Positions 45,079-52,862 of a DNA stretch of 64,000 bases are shown piece after piece. Both the position numbers and the translations under genes were made by a program. This stretch comes from Polyangium sp. 6x1. GTDB taxonomy: Bacteria; Myxococcota_A; Polyangia; Polyangiales; Polyangiaceae. The stretch is taken from assembly GCF_029946515.1 (NCBI RefSeq), contig NZ_JARZHH010000009.1:159527-223526 (forward strand), given 5' to 3'. Below the pieces are notes generated by a model, which had not been told where the DNA came from, did not search any database, and saw only the letters and a list, made by a program, of their open reading frames with translations. Each line of letters begins with the position of its first letter. The stretch's first letter is position 1.

Positions 45079-46056
45079 TCAGAGCGGACAGCCGCCGTTG
45101 ATCTTCACCGCGCTCGCCGCGAACTCCGCCCCGAGCTGCACCGCGTCGGCACACATCGCGTCCGCGGCCGCGTTCGTGGCGTGGCACCAGTCGCCCTTGT
45201 AATCGATTTTTCCGCCCGCATCGCGCACGCACTTCGCGATCGGCGCGGCGCCGTCGTCCTTGCCCGTGAGCAGCGCGCAGAGCGACTTCTTCGCGAGATC
45301 GACCTCGACGGCATCCGCGTCCTCGAGCGTGATGTACCCCTCGATCTTGCCCGCGTTGTTGAACGTGAACTGATTTTCTTCGGGGTACGGCTTGCAGAGG
45401 TTCAGCGGATCGAGGCCCTCGGCGTTGTAGCTGCCGACGCAGTTGTTGTTGGACGAGAGCTTTCCGTCCAGGATCCGCGCCTTCTTGAGCGGCAGGAGGA
45501 TCGGTTCGCCGCCCTCGGCCGTGTACACGGGGACGATGATGTCCTGCCCCTCAGCCACCTCGAACGAGCCCTGGGACAGATCACTCGAGAACTTGATCGG
45601 CGTGATGTTGAAGCCGCTGATCATTTCGTTCACGAACGTATAACCGTCCGCGGGGTTCGCGACGGGCTTCGCGCCGCCCGTGCAGACGGTGTTCGACATC
45701 GCGTCGAAGTGGAGCAGCCACGAGAACGTGCCCGTGCCACCCAGGTTGCACTTGTTGTCGGCCAGCGCGACGCCGCTCGCGACGGTCTTGCCGATGAAGC
45801 TCGCGGCCGCGAGCGTCGCAGGCTTGCTGATGATGATCTGCGACATGCGCAGGCCAAACTCCGTCTTGCCCGCGTTGTCGACGTTCGCGATACACGTCGG
45901 ATCGGCCGTGACGCACTCGGCCGTGAGCGCGCAGTTCGCGCCCGAAGGAGGCGGCTGAGAAGGCGGATTTTCATCGCCGCCGCAGCCGCTGCCGAGGACA
46001 CCGAGAGACAAAAGCCCGAAGGCCGCGAGCGACGCGGCCACGTTCGAAAAGCGCAT
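45079..46056 (-). CDS. lipoprotein of unknown function
   Basis: This 325-residue protein starts MRFSNVAASLAAFGLLSLGV with lipobox GSGC, after the ribosome site GGAGGAAAC. A Pro-rich linker (NPPSQPPPSGANC) is followed by a beta-rich domain (SQIIISKPATLAAASFIGKT, TGTFSWLLHFDAMSNTVCTG, DIIVPVYTAEGGEPILLPLK). At least ten Cys residues suggest several disulfides and a periplasmic or surface location. The start of the mature part resembles the lipoprotein at 56613-57695 in style, but they are not close relatives. No family is recognised. Confidence 0.8.
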   Translation of the reverse strand: MRFSNVAASLAAFGLLSLGVLGSGCGGDENPPSQPPPSGANCALTAECVTADPTCIANVDNAGKTEFGLRMSQIIISKPATLAAASFIGKTVASGVALADNKCNLGGTGTFSWLLHFDAMSNTVCTGGAKPVANPADGYTFVNEMISGFNITPIKFSSDLSQGSFEVAEGQDIIVPVYTAEGGEPILLPLKKARILDGKLSSNNNCVGSYNAEGLDPLNLCKPYPEENQFTFNNAGKIEGYITLEDADAVEVDLAKKSLCALLTGKDDGAAPIAKCVRDAGGKIDYKGDWCHATNAAADAMCADAVQLGAEFAASAVKINGGCPL

Positions 46057-46134
46057 CCGTGTTTCCTCCACGCAAAAAGGAGCGCGCAGAGTACCACGGA
46101 CGGCACCCGCTCCGCGCGGGGCGGAGCGGGCGGA

Positions 46135-47061
46135 TCACATCGTGCTGGCGCCGAACTCGTAAAGCTTCTGGATCTCGGCGACGCGCCCGGAGACCTCGTC
46201 GCGCACGAGCGCGCCGACCTTCCCCGTGCCTACCGCCTCGACGCAAAACGACGCCGTCGCCGTCGCGTGCACCATCGCGCGCCGGAGCGCGAGCGGCGTG
46301 ACCTCGGGCTGCGTCGCGAGGTAGCCGAGGAAGCCGCCCGCGAACGAGTCGCCCGCGCCCGTCGGATCGACCTCGTCTTCGAGCGGGAAGCCGTGGGCCG
46401 CGAACACGCCCTCCTCGTCGAAGAGGAGCGCGCCGTGCTCGCCGCGCTTGATGACGAGGCGCTTCGGGCCGCGCGCGAGGATGTCGCGCGCCGCGCGCCG
46501 GATGTTGTGGATGCCCGAGAGCTGCCGCGCCTCCTCGTCGTTCACGATGAGCACGTCGATGCGCTTCAGCATCGACGCGAGCAGCGCAGGCTCGCCCGTG
46601 ATCCAGAAGTTCATCGTGTCGGCCACGACGAGGCGCGGCGCGCGCACCTGCTCGAGCACGTCGAGCTGGAGCGCCGGATGGATGTTGCCGAGCAGGAGGA
46701 ACGGCGTGTCGCGGTACGCGTCGGGCAGGCGCGGGCGGAAGTCGGCGAAGACGTTGAGCTGCGTGTCGAGCGTGGTGCGGTGGACGAGATCCTGATCGTA
46801 CCGGCCCGCCCAGCGGAACGTCTTTCCGCTCGCCCGCTCGATGCCGCGCGTGTCGATGCCGCGCGCCTGCATGGCGATGAGCACGTGCTCCGGAAAGTCG
46901 TCCCCGACGACGGCGACGACACGCACCGGCGCGAACACCGACGCGGTCATGGCGGCGTACGTGGCCGAGCCGCCCACGACGTCGCGCGCCTTGCCCGAGG
47001 GCAGGTCGAGATCGTCGAAGGCCATGGATCCAACGATGAGAATCGGCGAAGACGTGCTCAC
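46135..47061 (-). CDS. PfkB-family carbohydrate/nucleoside kinase
   Basis: The product is 308 residues from the GTG at 47061, which follows AGAAGGGG at good spacing; an ATG at 47079 would overlap the upstream gene. PfkB signatures are the N-terminal VVGGSATYAAMTASVFA and the C-terminal DPTGAGDSFAGGFLGYLA with the catalytic Asp. It should phosphorylate a sugar or nucleoside hydroxyl using ATP. It is last in an operon behind mtnP, so a substrate in methylthioadenosine or purine-ribose salvage is a reasonable guess. The specificity residues cannot be read with confidence. Confidence 0.88.
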   Translation of the reverse strand: MSTSSPILIVGSMAFDDLDLPSGKARDVVGGSATYAAMTASVFAPVRVVAVVGDDFPEHVLIAMQARGIDTRGIERASGKTFRWAGRYDQDLVHRTTLDTQLNVFADFRPRLPDAYRDTPFLLLGNIHPALQLDVLEQVRAPRLVVADTMNFWITGEPALLASMLKRIDVLIVNDEEARQLSGIHNIRRAARDILARGPKRLVIKRGEHGALLFDEEGVFAAHGFPLEDEVDPTGAGDSFAGGFLGYLATQPEVTPLALRRAMVHATATASFCVEAVGTGKVGALVRDEVSGRVAEIQKLYEFGASTM

Positions 47062-47072
47062 GGCGGCCCCTT

Positions 47073-47951
47073 CTAGCATGAGAGATCCGGCAAAAGCCAC
47101 GACAGCCGCGCCCGCGTCTGCTCGGGTACGAGATCACGTCGGGTCATGACCGCGTTCGTGAGCGCGCCGTGCGCAGGGCTCGTCGTGGGATCGGGGAGCG
47201 TACGCGAGAGACCTCGCAGGGCGCGTCGCGCATACGCCACGTTCTCCCGAAGCACCGCGATCACCGCCTCCACCGTCACGACCTCTTCGGTCGCGTGCCA
47301 GCAGTCGTAGTCGGTCGACATCGCGAGCAGCGCGTAAGGCAGCTCCGCCTCGCGCGCGAGCTTGGCCTCGGGCATCGCCGTCATGCCGATCACGTGCACG
47401 CCCCAGCTCCGATAGAGATGGCTCTCCGCGCGGGTCGAGAACTGCGGCCCCTCCATGCAGACGTACGTGCCGCCGCGGTGGACCTTCTTCTGCGTGCCTT
47501 CGATCGCCTGCGCCGCGGCATCCGCGAGCGCGGCCGAGAGGTGCGGGCAAACCGGATCGGCGAAGGCCACGTGCGCCACGACGCCGCCCTCGAAGAACGT
47601 GCTCGTGCGGCGCTTCGTCAGGTCGATGAACTGATCGACGATCACGAGATCTCCCGGCGGGATCTCCTCGCGCATCGATCCGACCGCGCTCACGCTGACG
47701 AGGTGCGTGGCGCCGAGCTTCTTCAGCGCGCACACGTTCGCCCGGTAGTTGATCTCCGTCGGCGAGAGTCGATGGCCGCGGCCGTGACGCGGCAAGAAGA
47801 GGAGCGTCGTCCCGGACTCACGATCGCGGCCGCGGAACACGACGTCGCTCGGCGGGCCGTACGGCGTCTCGACGTCGACCTCTTCGACGTCCTCGAGGTC
47901 CTCGAGCGCGTAGACGCCGCTGCCGCCGATCACCCCGAGGACGTGGCTCAC
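47073..47951 (-). CDS. mtnP: S-methyl-5'-thioadenosine phosphorylase
   Basis: This 292-residue protein starts with GTG in a GTGA overlap with the guanylate kinase stop (MSHVLGVIGGSGVYALEDLE). Family signatures include VIGGSGVY, FLPRHGRGHRLSPTEINYRA, GGTYVCMEGPQFSTRAES and VIGMTAMPEAKLAREAELPY. It should phosphorolyse methylthioadenosine to adenine and methylthioribose-1-phosphate in the methionine salvage pathway, although some members prefer inosine or guanosine. Its place between gmk and a PfkB kinase fits nucleotide salvage. Length and motifs are complete. Confidence 0.93.
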   Translation of the reverse strand: MSHVLGVIGGSGVYALEDLEDVEEVDVETPYGPPSDVVFRGRDRESGTTLLFLPRHGRGHRLSPTEINYRANVCALKKLGATHLVSVSAVGSMREEIPPGDLVIVDQFIDLTKRRTSTFFEGGVVAHVAFADPVCPHLSAALADAAAQAIEGTQKKVHRGGTYVCMEGPQFSTRAESHLYRSWGVHVIGMTAMPEAKLAREAELPYALLAMSTDYDCWHATEEVVTVEAVIAVLRENVAYARRALRGLSRTLPDPTTSPAHGALTNAVMTRRDLVPEQTRARLSWLLPDLSC

Positions 47952-48577
47952 GCGGGCGCCCCGACCTTCCCCTCGGCGAGCATCTGCTCGCAGAGCAGCG
48001 CGTGCCGGCCGCGACGGCAGCGCTCGGCGAACACGACCGAACGAAGCTGGTCGTACGCGCGCTCGAGGTCGTCGTTGACGATCACGTAGTCGAAGAACCC
48101 GTAGTGCTCGATCTCGCCCTTCGCCGCCCGGAGACGGCGCAGCGTGGTCGGCTCGTCCTCGGTGCCGCGGCCGCGCAGCCTGCGCTCGAGCTCGGCGAGG
48201 GAAGGCGGCAGGATGAACACGGACGCGGCCTCGGGCATGCGCGCCTTGATCTGCCGCGCGCCCTGGTAGTCGATGTCGAAGAGCACGCCGCGCGCCTCGC
48301 GCTTGGCGATCTCGATCTCGGCGACACTCGTGCCGTAGGAGTTGCCGTGCACCGGCGCCCACTCGGCGAAGGCGTGCTCGCCGATCATCCGATCGAACGC
48401 GTCCTTGTCGATGAAGTGGTACTCGCGCCCGTCCACCTCGTTCGGGCGCGGCTTGCGCGTCGTGTGCGAGACCGAGAAACGCAGGTCGGGAAACTCCGCG
48501 CGCAGCCGGTTGCAGAGCGTCGTCTTGCCCGCCCCGGAAGGGGAGGAGACGATGAGGAGGAGGAAGTCGCTCACCAT
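47948..48577 (-). CDS. gmk: guanylate kinase
   Basis: This 209-residue protein starts MVSDFLLLIVSSPSGAGKTT, with the P-loop at residues 11-19. Other family phrases are HTTRKPRPNEVDGREYHFID, AEWAPVHGNSYGTS and VLFDIDYQGARQIKARMP. It converts GMP to GDP with ATP and is essential in most bacteria. The stop overlaps the mtnP start by four bases. yicC lies 48 bp upstream, an order (yicC-gmk) that is very common in bacteria. Confidence 0.97.
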   Translation of the reverse strand: MVSDFLLLIVSSPSGAGKTTLCNRLRAEFPDLRFSVSHTTRKPRPNEVDGREYHFIDKDAFDRMIGEHAFAEWAPVHGNSYGTSVAEIEIAKREARGVLFDIDYQGARQIKARMPEAASVFILPPSLAELERRLRGRGTEDEPTTLRRLRAAKGEIEHYGFFDYVIVNDDLERAYDQLRSVVFAERCRRGRHALLCEQMLAEGKVGAPA

Positions 48578-48625
48578 TCGTTTCGGTCTCGTGCTGGGGT
48601 GTTGGGGCCTTGGCGCGTGCGCGCG

Positions 48626-49528
48626 TCACTCGACGTTCTGCACCTGCTCGCGGAGGCGCTCGAGCTCGACCTTGATGCCGACGACGATCTGGCTGACCGA
48701 GGCGTCCTGGGCCTTCGCGCCGAGCGTGTTGGCCTCGCGTACCATTTCCTGCAGAAGGAAGTCGAGCCGCCGCCCCACAGGCTCGCCCCCGCTCGCCGCG
48801 AGCACGCCTTCGAGCTGATCGAGGTGGCTCCGCAAGCGCGTGAGCTCCTCGGTGAAATCACTCTTGTCGACGAGGATCGCGAGCTCGAGCTCGAGCCTGC
48901 CTCGATCCACCGTGAGCTCCGCGCTCGCGAGCAGCCGCTCGAGCCGCTCGTGCATGCGCCGCTGCGCCGCCTCGCGCAGACCGTCCGCCTGCGAAGCGAT
49001 CGCCTCGATGAGGCGCCGCAAGGCCTGACAACGCCCCGAGAGATCCGCGAGCAGCGCTTCGCCTTCTGCCCGGCACATCGTGTCCATCGCCGAGATCGCG
49101 GCCTCGATCGCGCGGCGAACCGCGTCGCGCACCGCGGCGAGCTCCGGCCCCGCCGGCGGGATGAACAGATCCGGCACGGCCGAGAGCAACGCGAGCGGCA
49201 GCTCCGCGCCCGGCGCGAGCTCGTCACGCAGCGCGAGGAGCTGACGGAACGCCGAGCGCGCGCGCGCCACGTCGAGCGTCGCCGCCGTCAGCACCGGCCC
49301 CTCCGTGCGCACGACGAGCTCGACACGTCCGCGACGCAGCCGCTCGCGCACCACCTGCTCGGCGAAGAGCGCGATCTCGGCGAGCTCTCGCGGCAGCCGC
49401 GTCCGAACGTCGAGGAAGCGCTGGTTGACGGAGCGGATCTCGGCGAGCACTCGGCCCTCTCCGAGGCTCACCTCGCCGATCCCGAACCCCGTCATGCTCC
49501 GCATGGCTCTGCCGGATACGTCGCTCAC
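48626..49528 (-). CDS. YicC-family protein (putative endoribonuclease)
   Basis: The product is 300 residues. The GTG at 49528 overlaps the epimerase stop (GTGA); an ATG at 49504 (MRSMTGFG) is the conventional family start and may be the true one. Signatures are MRSMTGFGIGEVSL, EIRSVNQRFLDVRTRLPREL near the N-terminus and RRLDFLLQEMVREANTLGAK near the C-terminus. Characterised members of this family cleave or promote decay of RNA. It is part of the operon with gmk. Length and motifs are normal. Confidence 0.93.
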   Translation of the reverse strand: MSDVSGRAMRSMTGFGIGEVSLGEGRVLAEIRSVNQRFLDVRTRLPRELAEIALFAEQVVRERLRRGRVELVVRTEGPVLTAATLDVARARSAFRQLLALRDELAPGAELPLALLSAVPDLFIPPAGPELAAVRDAVRRAIEAAISAMDTMCRAEGEALLADLSGRCQALRRLIEAIASQADGLREAAQRRMHERLERLLASAELTVDRGRLELELAILVDKSDFTEELTRLRSHLDQLEGVLAASGGEPVGRRLDFLLQEMVREANTLGAKAQDASVSQIVVGIKVELERLREQVQNVE

Positions 49529-50586
49529 CGAAAGAGTGCAACAACGTTAGTTGCAGCACCCGTACGAACGGCATTCTCTTGCGCACTTTGCGCGCGTCTT
49601 TCGGCCGCCCGCCGAGCCGCCTCGGCCGGACCGGAAGCCCGCAGGGCCTCCAGGTACGCGACGGTCGGCGCGATGCCGTCCTCCCACCGCACGGAAGGCT
49701 CGTACCCGAGGATCTCCCGCGCGAGGCTCACGTCCGCGAGCGAATGCCGCACGTCGCCCGGCCGCGGCGGGCCGTGCTCGACGGCGAGCGTCCGTCCGAG
49801 GACACGGCCGATCTCGACGCAGAGCGCGTTCAGCGACACGCGCCGCTCGCCCGCGATGTTGACGACCTCGCCGGCGAGCTTCCGGGGCGATCCGGCCGCG
49901 AGCAGATTCGCCCGCACGGCATTGTCGACGAAGCAGAAGTCGCGCGTCTGCTCGCCGTCGCCGAAGATCCGGATGGGCTTTTCTGCGAGCGCGGCGTCGA
50001 CGAAGCGCGGGATCGCCGCGGCGTACGGCCCCTCGGGCGTCTGGTGCGGACCGAAGACGTTGAAGTACCGCAGGCACATCGTCTCCAGGCCGTAGATCGA
50101 GGAGAAGACGCGGCAATAGCTCTCGCACGCGAGCTTCGTCACGGCGTACGGCGAGAGCGGCATCGGCTGCATGTCCTCGCGCTTCGGCAGCACGGGCGTC
50201 TCGCCGTAGGCCGAGGACGACGCGGCGAACACGACGCGGCGAACCCCGACGCGGCGCGACACGTCGAGCACGGTGACGGTGCCGCCGACGTTCACGGCGT
50301 CGCTCGTGACCGGGTCCTCGACGCTGCGCGGCACCGACCCGAGCGCGGCCTCGTGGAAGACGACCTCGACGCCCGCGGCGGCCTTGGCGACGGCCTCGGG
50401 GTCGCGGATGTCGCCCTCGATGCGCTCGATCGCGGAGGAAGGGGAGATCCCGTCGAGGTTCTCCCACATCCCCGTGGCGAGGTTGTCGAGCACGCGGACG
50501 CGCTCGCCCGCGGCGACGAGCGCCGCGACGATGTTGCTGCCGATGAAGCCGGCGCCGCCGGTGACCAGGTAACGAGGCGTGGACAT
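49525..50586 (-). CDS. NAD-dependent epimerase/dehydratase (extended SDR)
   Basis: This 353-residue protein starts MSTPRYLVTGGAGFIGSNIV with the nucleotide-binding TGxxGFIG motif at residues 9-16. The catalytic YxxxK is in LSPYAVTKLACESYCRVFSS, and the phrase ASSSAYGETPVLPKREDMQP carries the Ser. It resembles UDP-glucose 4-epimerase/GalE-like and UDP-GlcNAc epimerases used in surface polysaccharide synthesis. The C-terminus is longer than usual, with an Ala/Arg-rich tail (AEAARRAAERRAQSAQEN). It is co-oriented with the zinc-ribbon gene 37 bp upstream and overlaps yicC by four bases. Confidence 0.92.
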   Translation of the reverse strand: MSTPRYLVTGGAGFIGSNIVAALVAAGERVRVLDNLATGMWENLDGISPSSAIERIEGDIRDPEAVAKAAAGVEVVFHEAALGSVPRSVEDPVTSDAVNVGGTVTVLDVSRRVGVRRVVFAASSSAYGETPVLPKREDMQPMPLSPYAVTKLACESYCRVFSSIYGLETMCLRYFNVFGPHQTPEGPYAAAIPRFVDAALAEKPIRIFGDGEQTRDFCFVDNAVRANLLAAGSPRKLAGEVVNIAGERRVSLNALCVEIGRVLGRTLAVEHGPPRPGDVRHSLADVSLAREILGYEPSVRWEDGIAPTVAYLEALRASGPAEAARRAAERRAQSAQENAVRTGAATNVVALFR

Positions 50587-50623
50587 GCCCGATTCGATGC
50601 TCGAACGCGCGGGCGCTCGCGAG

Positions 50624-50941
50624 TTACTTCTTCTTGAACAGATCGTCGAGGCGGGACTTCGACTTGGCGATCTGCGCGGACGTATCTTCCGGGACGCCGT
50701 TCTTGAACGTGAAGAACGTGCAGAAGTTCGCCTTCTCCCGATCAGGGATGTACTCGGCGATCCGCTCCTTGCACTGGTTGTGCGCGGACGGATCCCAGTA
50801 CTCGCAGTTCTTGCAGCAGTGCATGTCGACGCCGCAGTGGGGACACGTGTCGGCGCGCTGGAGCTTCACCTCGAAGACGAGCTCGTTCTTGCACTTGTGG
50901 CAGAAGTGGCGCTTCTGCTCGACCTTCGGAATCCAGCCCAT
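50624..50941 (-). CDS. small zinc-ribbon protein
   Basis: This 105-residue protein starts MGWIPKVEQKRHFCHKCKNE. It has three CxxC-type pairs (CHKC, CPHC, CKNC) and an HxxxxCKER phrase, enough for one or two zinc ribbons, then a charged C-terminal helix (AKSKSRLDDLFKKK). It is likely a cytoplasmic nucleic-acid or protein-binding adaptor. Gaps of 17 bp to DUF507 upstream and 37 bp to the epimerase downstream place it in one operon. No named family is recognised. Confidence 0.85.
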   Translation of the reverse strand: MGWIPKVEQKRHFCHKCKNELVFEVKLQRADTCPHCGVDMHCCKNCEYWDPSAHNQCKERIAEYIPDREKANFCTFFTFKNGVPEDTSAQIAKSKSRLDDLFKKK

Positions 50942-50958
50942 CGGTCTCTACTCTCCCC

Positions 50959-51471
50959 TCAAACGAGGCCCTTGCGGCGCTGGATCTCGTTCTTGATCTT
51001 CTGGTACTCGACCTCCCAGGTCCGAGTCCCTTCCTGCAGGTTCTTCATCTTGTTCCGGACCTCGGCGTCGAGCTCATCGTCGGCCGCGAGGTACTTCTTC
51101 AGCACAGGCCGCATGCGACGCCGGAGGTCGTGATCCTGGCCGTAGACCTCGTCGACGTTGCCCGAGTGCATGAGCATCTCGATGCACTGGTCTAGCAAGT
51201 AGTCGAGGATGTCTTCGCCGATCTTGATCCCTTTTTGCTCGGCGATGATCTTCCGGATCCGCCCGAGCTCCGAGGGAGGCAGGCCGCGCGACTCGAGCGT
51301 GGCCTTCGACTTGTCCATCACTTCCTTTTCGGTCGCGAGGTACTGAGAAAAGACGGACTCCAGGTCTCGGACCACCTCTTTTCGGTCCTCACACTCGATC
51401 TCCCCGTTGTCCGCCAGGGTTTTGACGATTTCTTCGCTGAGAGGGGCAATTTTACCGCTAAAGAGGCGCAT
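50959..51471 (-). CDS. DUF507 family protein
   Basis: This 170-residue protein starts MRLFSGKIAPLSEEIVKTLA, the typical start of DUF507 proteins, which occur in deltaproteobacteria, Aquificae and related groups. It is entirely helical and charged (IECEDRKEVVRDLESVFSQY, KKYLAADDELDAEVRNKMKN). The role is unknown. It heads the operon that runs through the zinc-ribbon, epimerase, yicC, gmk, mtnP and PfkB genes, so it may be a fast-growth related gene. It is divergent from the Crp/Fnr gene with about 174 bp between the starts. A longer frame upstream is antisense to that gene. Confidence 0.9.
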   Translation of the reverse strand: MRLFSGKIAPLSEEIVKTLADNGEIECEDRKEVVRDLESVFSQYLATEKEVMDKSKATLESRGLPPSELGRIRKIIAEQKGIKIGEDILDYLLDQCIEMLMHSGNVDEVYGQDHDLRRRMRPVLKKYLAADDELDAEVRNKMKNLQEGTRTWEVEYQKIKNEIQRRKGLV

Positions 51472-51645
51472 CCAACGATCCGTAGCTTCAGGGGAGCGGG
51501 GCACCGGATCCCCGCCGACTTGGGTTCTTCGGCTGGGGCTTCGGCCCCCGAAAGGTACGGGCCGTACTTCGGAGATGTCAACGCACGCCGCGTTCTTTTT
51601 CTGGGCCCGCACGGCGAAAAACGCACCTAGAGGAGCAGTCTCGAT

Positions 51646-52404
51646 ATGATGGGTAAGGATGCGATGGCACCGAACGTCCCGGCTCGTTCCGGCGCGGTTG
51701 GCAACGACGGGGGGCTCGATCCGGACGCACGCAAGCGGCGGATTTTGCGGCGTGGTGCGGTCGGTAGCGCGGCTTCGCCCGCGTCGCAGACCCTCCTGGC
51801 CGACGCTGGTACGATCCAGCGAGTGACGCGCGGCCGGCCCCTGGTGACCCAGGGCGACCCCGCGAACTCGGTGGTGATGCTCGGCAGCGGACGCGTCCGC
51901 CTGGTCCGGGCGCTGAACGAAGGCCACACGCTCTCGCTCGGCTACCGCGGCGCGGGCGACCTCCTCGGCGAGGCCGCGCTCGGCGGCGTGCCGAACCACC
52001 GCGAGAGCGCGATCGCCACGGAGGACGTGGAAGCGCTCGTCGTGCCGATCGCGACGATCCGCGGGCTCATGTCCTCGGATCAGGCCTTCGCGAACGCGCT
52101 GGTCGGCGCGCTCGTGGAGCGCAACGCCGAGACGGAAGAGCGTCTCGCCTCGATGCTCTTCCGCAACGTGGAAGCGCGCCTGGCCGAGTTCCTGCTCAAG
52201 GCCGCCCAGCGCTGGGGCATCCCCGATCCGCGCGGCGTCCTGATCTCGGCGCCCTTCACGCACCAGGAGATGGCCAGCATGATCGGCTCCACCCGCGAGA
52301 CCGTCACGCTCACCCTGGGCGAGCTTCGCCGCAAAGGCATCATCGAGGTCGACCGCCGCCGCATCGTGGTGCTCGATCGCGAGGGCCTCAAGACCCGTAC
52401 CTGA
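51646..52404 (+). CDS. Crp/Fnr-family transcription regulator
   Basis: This 252-residue protein starts MMGKDAMAPNVPARSGAVGN after AGAGGAG. Residues about 55-155 form the cyclic-nucleotide-binding-like beta roll (LVTQGDPANSVVMLGSGRVR, GYRGAGDLLGEAALGGVPNH). A dimer helix and a winged helix-turn-helix follow (FTHQEMASMIGSTRETVTLT, then RRKGIIEVDRRRIVVLD). No Cys cluster for an iron-sulfur centre is visible, so the ligand may be a cyclic nucleotide or another small molecule. Its target genes are not evident from the context. A four-hairpin repeat module begins 29 bases after the stop. Confidence 0.93.
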   Translation: MMGKDAMAPNVPARSGAVGNDGGLDPDARKRRILRRGAVGSAASPASQTLLADAGTIQRVTRGRPLVTQGDPANSVVMLGSGRVRLVRALNEGHTLSLGYRGAGDLLGEAALGGVPNHRESAIATEDVEALVVPIATIRGLMSSDQAFANALVGALVERNAETEERLASMLFRNVEARLAEFLLKAAQRWGIPDPRGVLISAPFTHQEMASMIGSTRETVTLTLGELRRKGIIEVDRRRIVVLDREGLKTRT

Positions 52405-52432
52405 TCACGCGTTCTCGGCCCCTGGCGGGAGA

Positions 52433-52541
52433 TTTGGGGCTTTGCCCCAAACCCCAGCCGGGGGCTGTCCACCCCCGGCACCCCGGACCAAGCGCGGCCT
52501 GGACCGGGGGCGTAGAAACCGCGCGATGCGCGGTTTCTACG
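52433..52541 (+). repeat. four-hairpin intergenic module, copy B1
   Basis: Module order is a at 52433-52451 (arm TTTGGGGC), b at 52457-52479 (arm GCCGGGGG), c weak at about 52485-52505, and d at 52511-52541 (perfect 14-bp arm CGTAGAAACCGCGC, loop GAT). It follows the Crp/Fnr gene. Stem sequences differ from copy A but stay paired. Confidence 0.85.
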
Positions 52542-52666
52542 ACGGGCCCGTGGCAAGACCCGAACCGAGCGTTGCCAGCCAAGACGGCGACGCGGCCCCT
52601 CCAGCAGACACGCCAACGCTGCCGCCTTGACGGGCAAGATCGTCGCTGGTCTTGACGCGGCCCGTG

Positions 52667-52713
52667 GCAAAAACCGCGCATCGCGCGGTTTTTGCATGTC
52701 CAGGGCTAGCCCT
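52667..52713 (-). repeat. partial four-hairpin module inside copy B
   Basis: An extra d-type hairpin at 52667-52695 (13-bp arm GCAAAAACCGCGC) is followed by a c-type hairpin at 52700-52713 (arm CAGGGC). It is in the inverted orientation and looks like a truncated third module between B1 and B2. Confidence 0.75.
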
Positions 52714-52746
52714 GCAAAGGGGGCGGACACCTAGCAAAATTTCCCT

Positions 52747-52850
52747 GCATCGACTGCGCTTCGCGCAGTCGATGCCCAGAGGTCCAGGGCTGGCCCTGGT
52801 CCGGGTCCAGGGGTGGACAACCCCTGGTCGGGTCCGGGGTGAAACCCCGG
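52747..52850 (-). repeat. four-hairpin intergenic module, copy B2 (inverted)
   Basis: Read on the minus strand: a at 52834-52850 (arm CCGGGGT), b at 52807-52827 (arm CCAGGGG), c at 52784-52799 (arm CCAGGGC), d at 52747-52775 (13-bp arm GCATCGACTGCGC). It begins 12 bases after the stop of the minus-strand gene at 52863, mirroring B1. Confidence 0.85.
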
Positions 52851-52862
52851 CGCTACGCTTCC

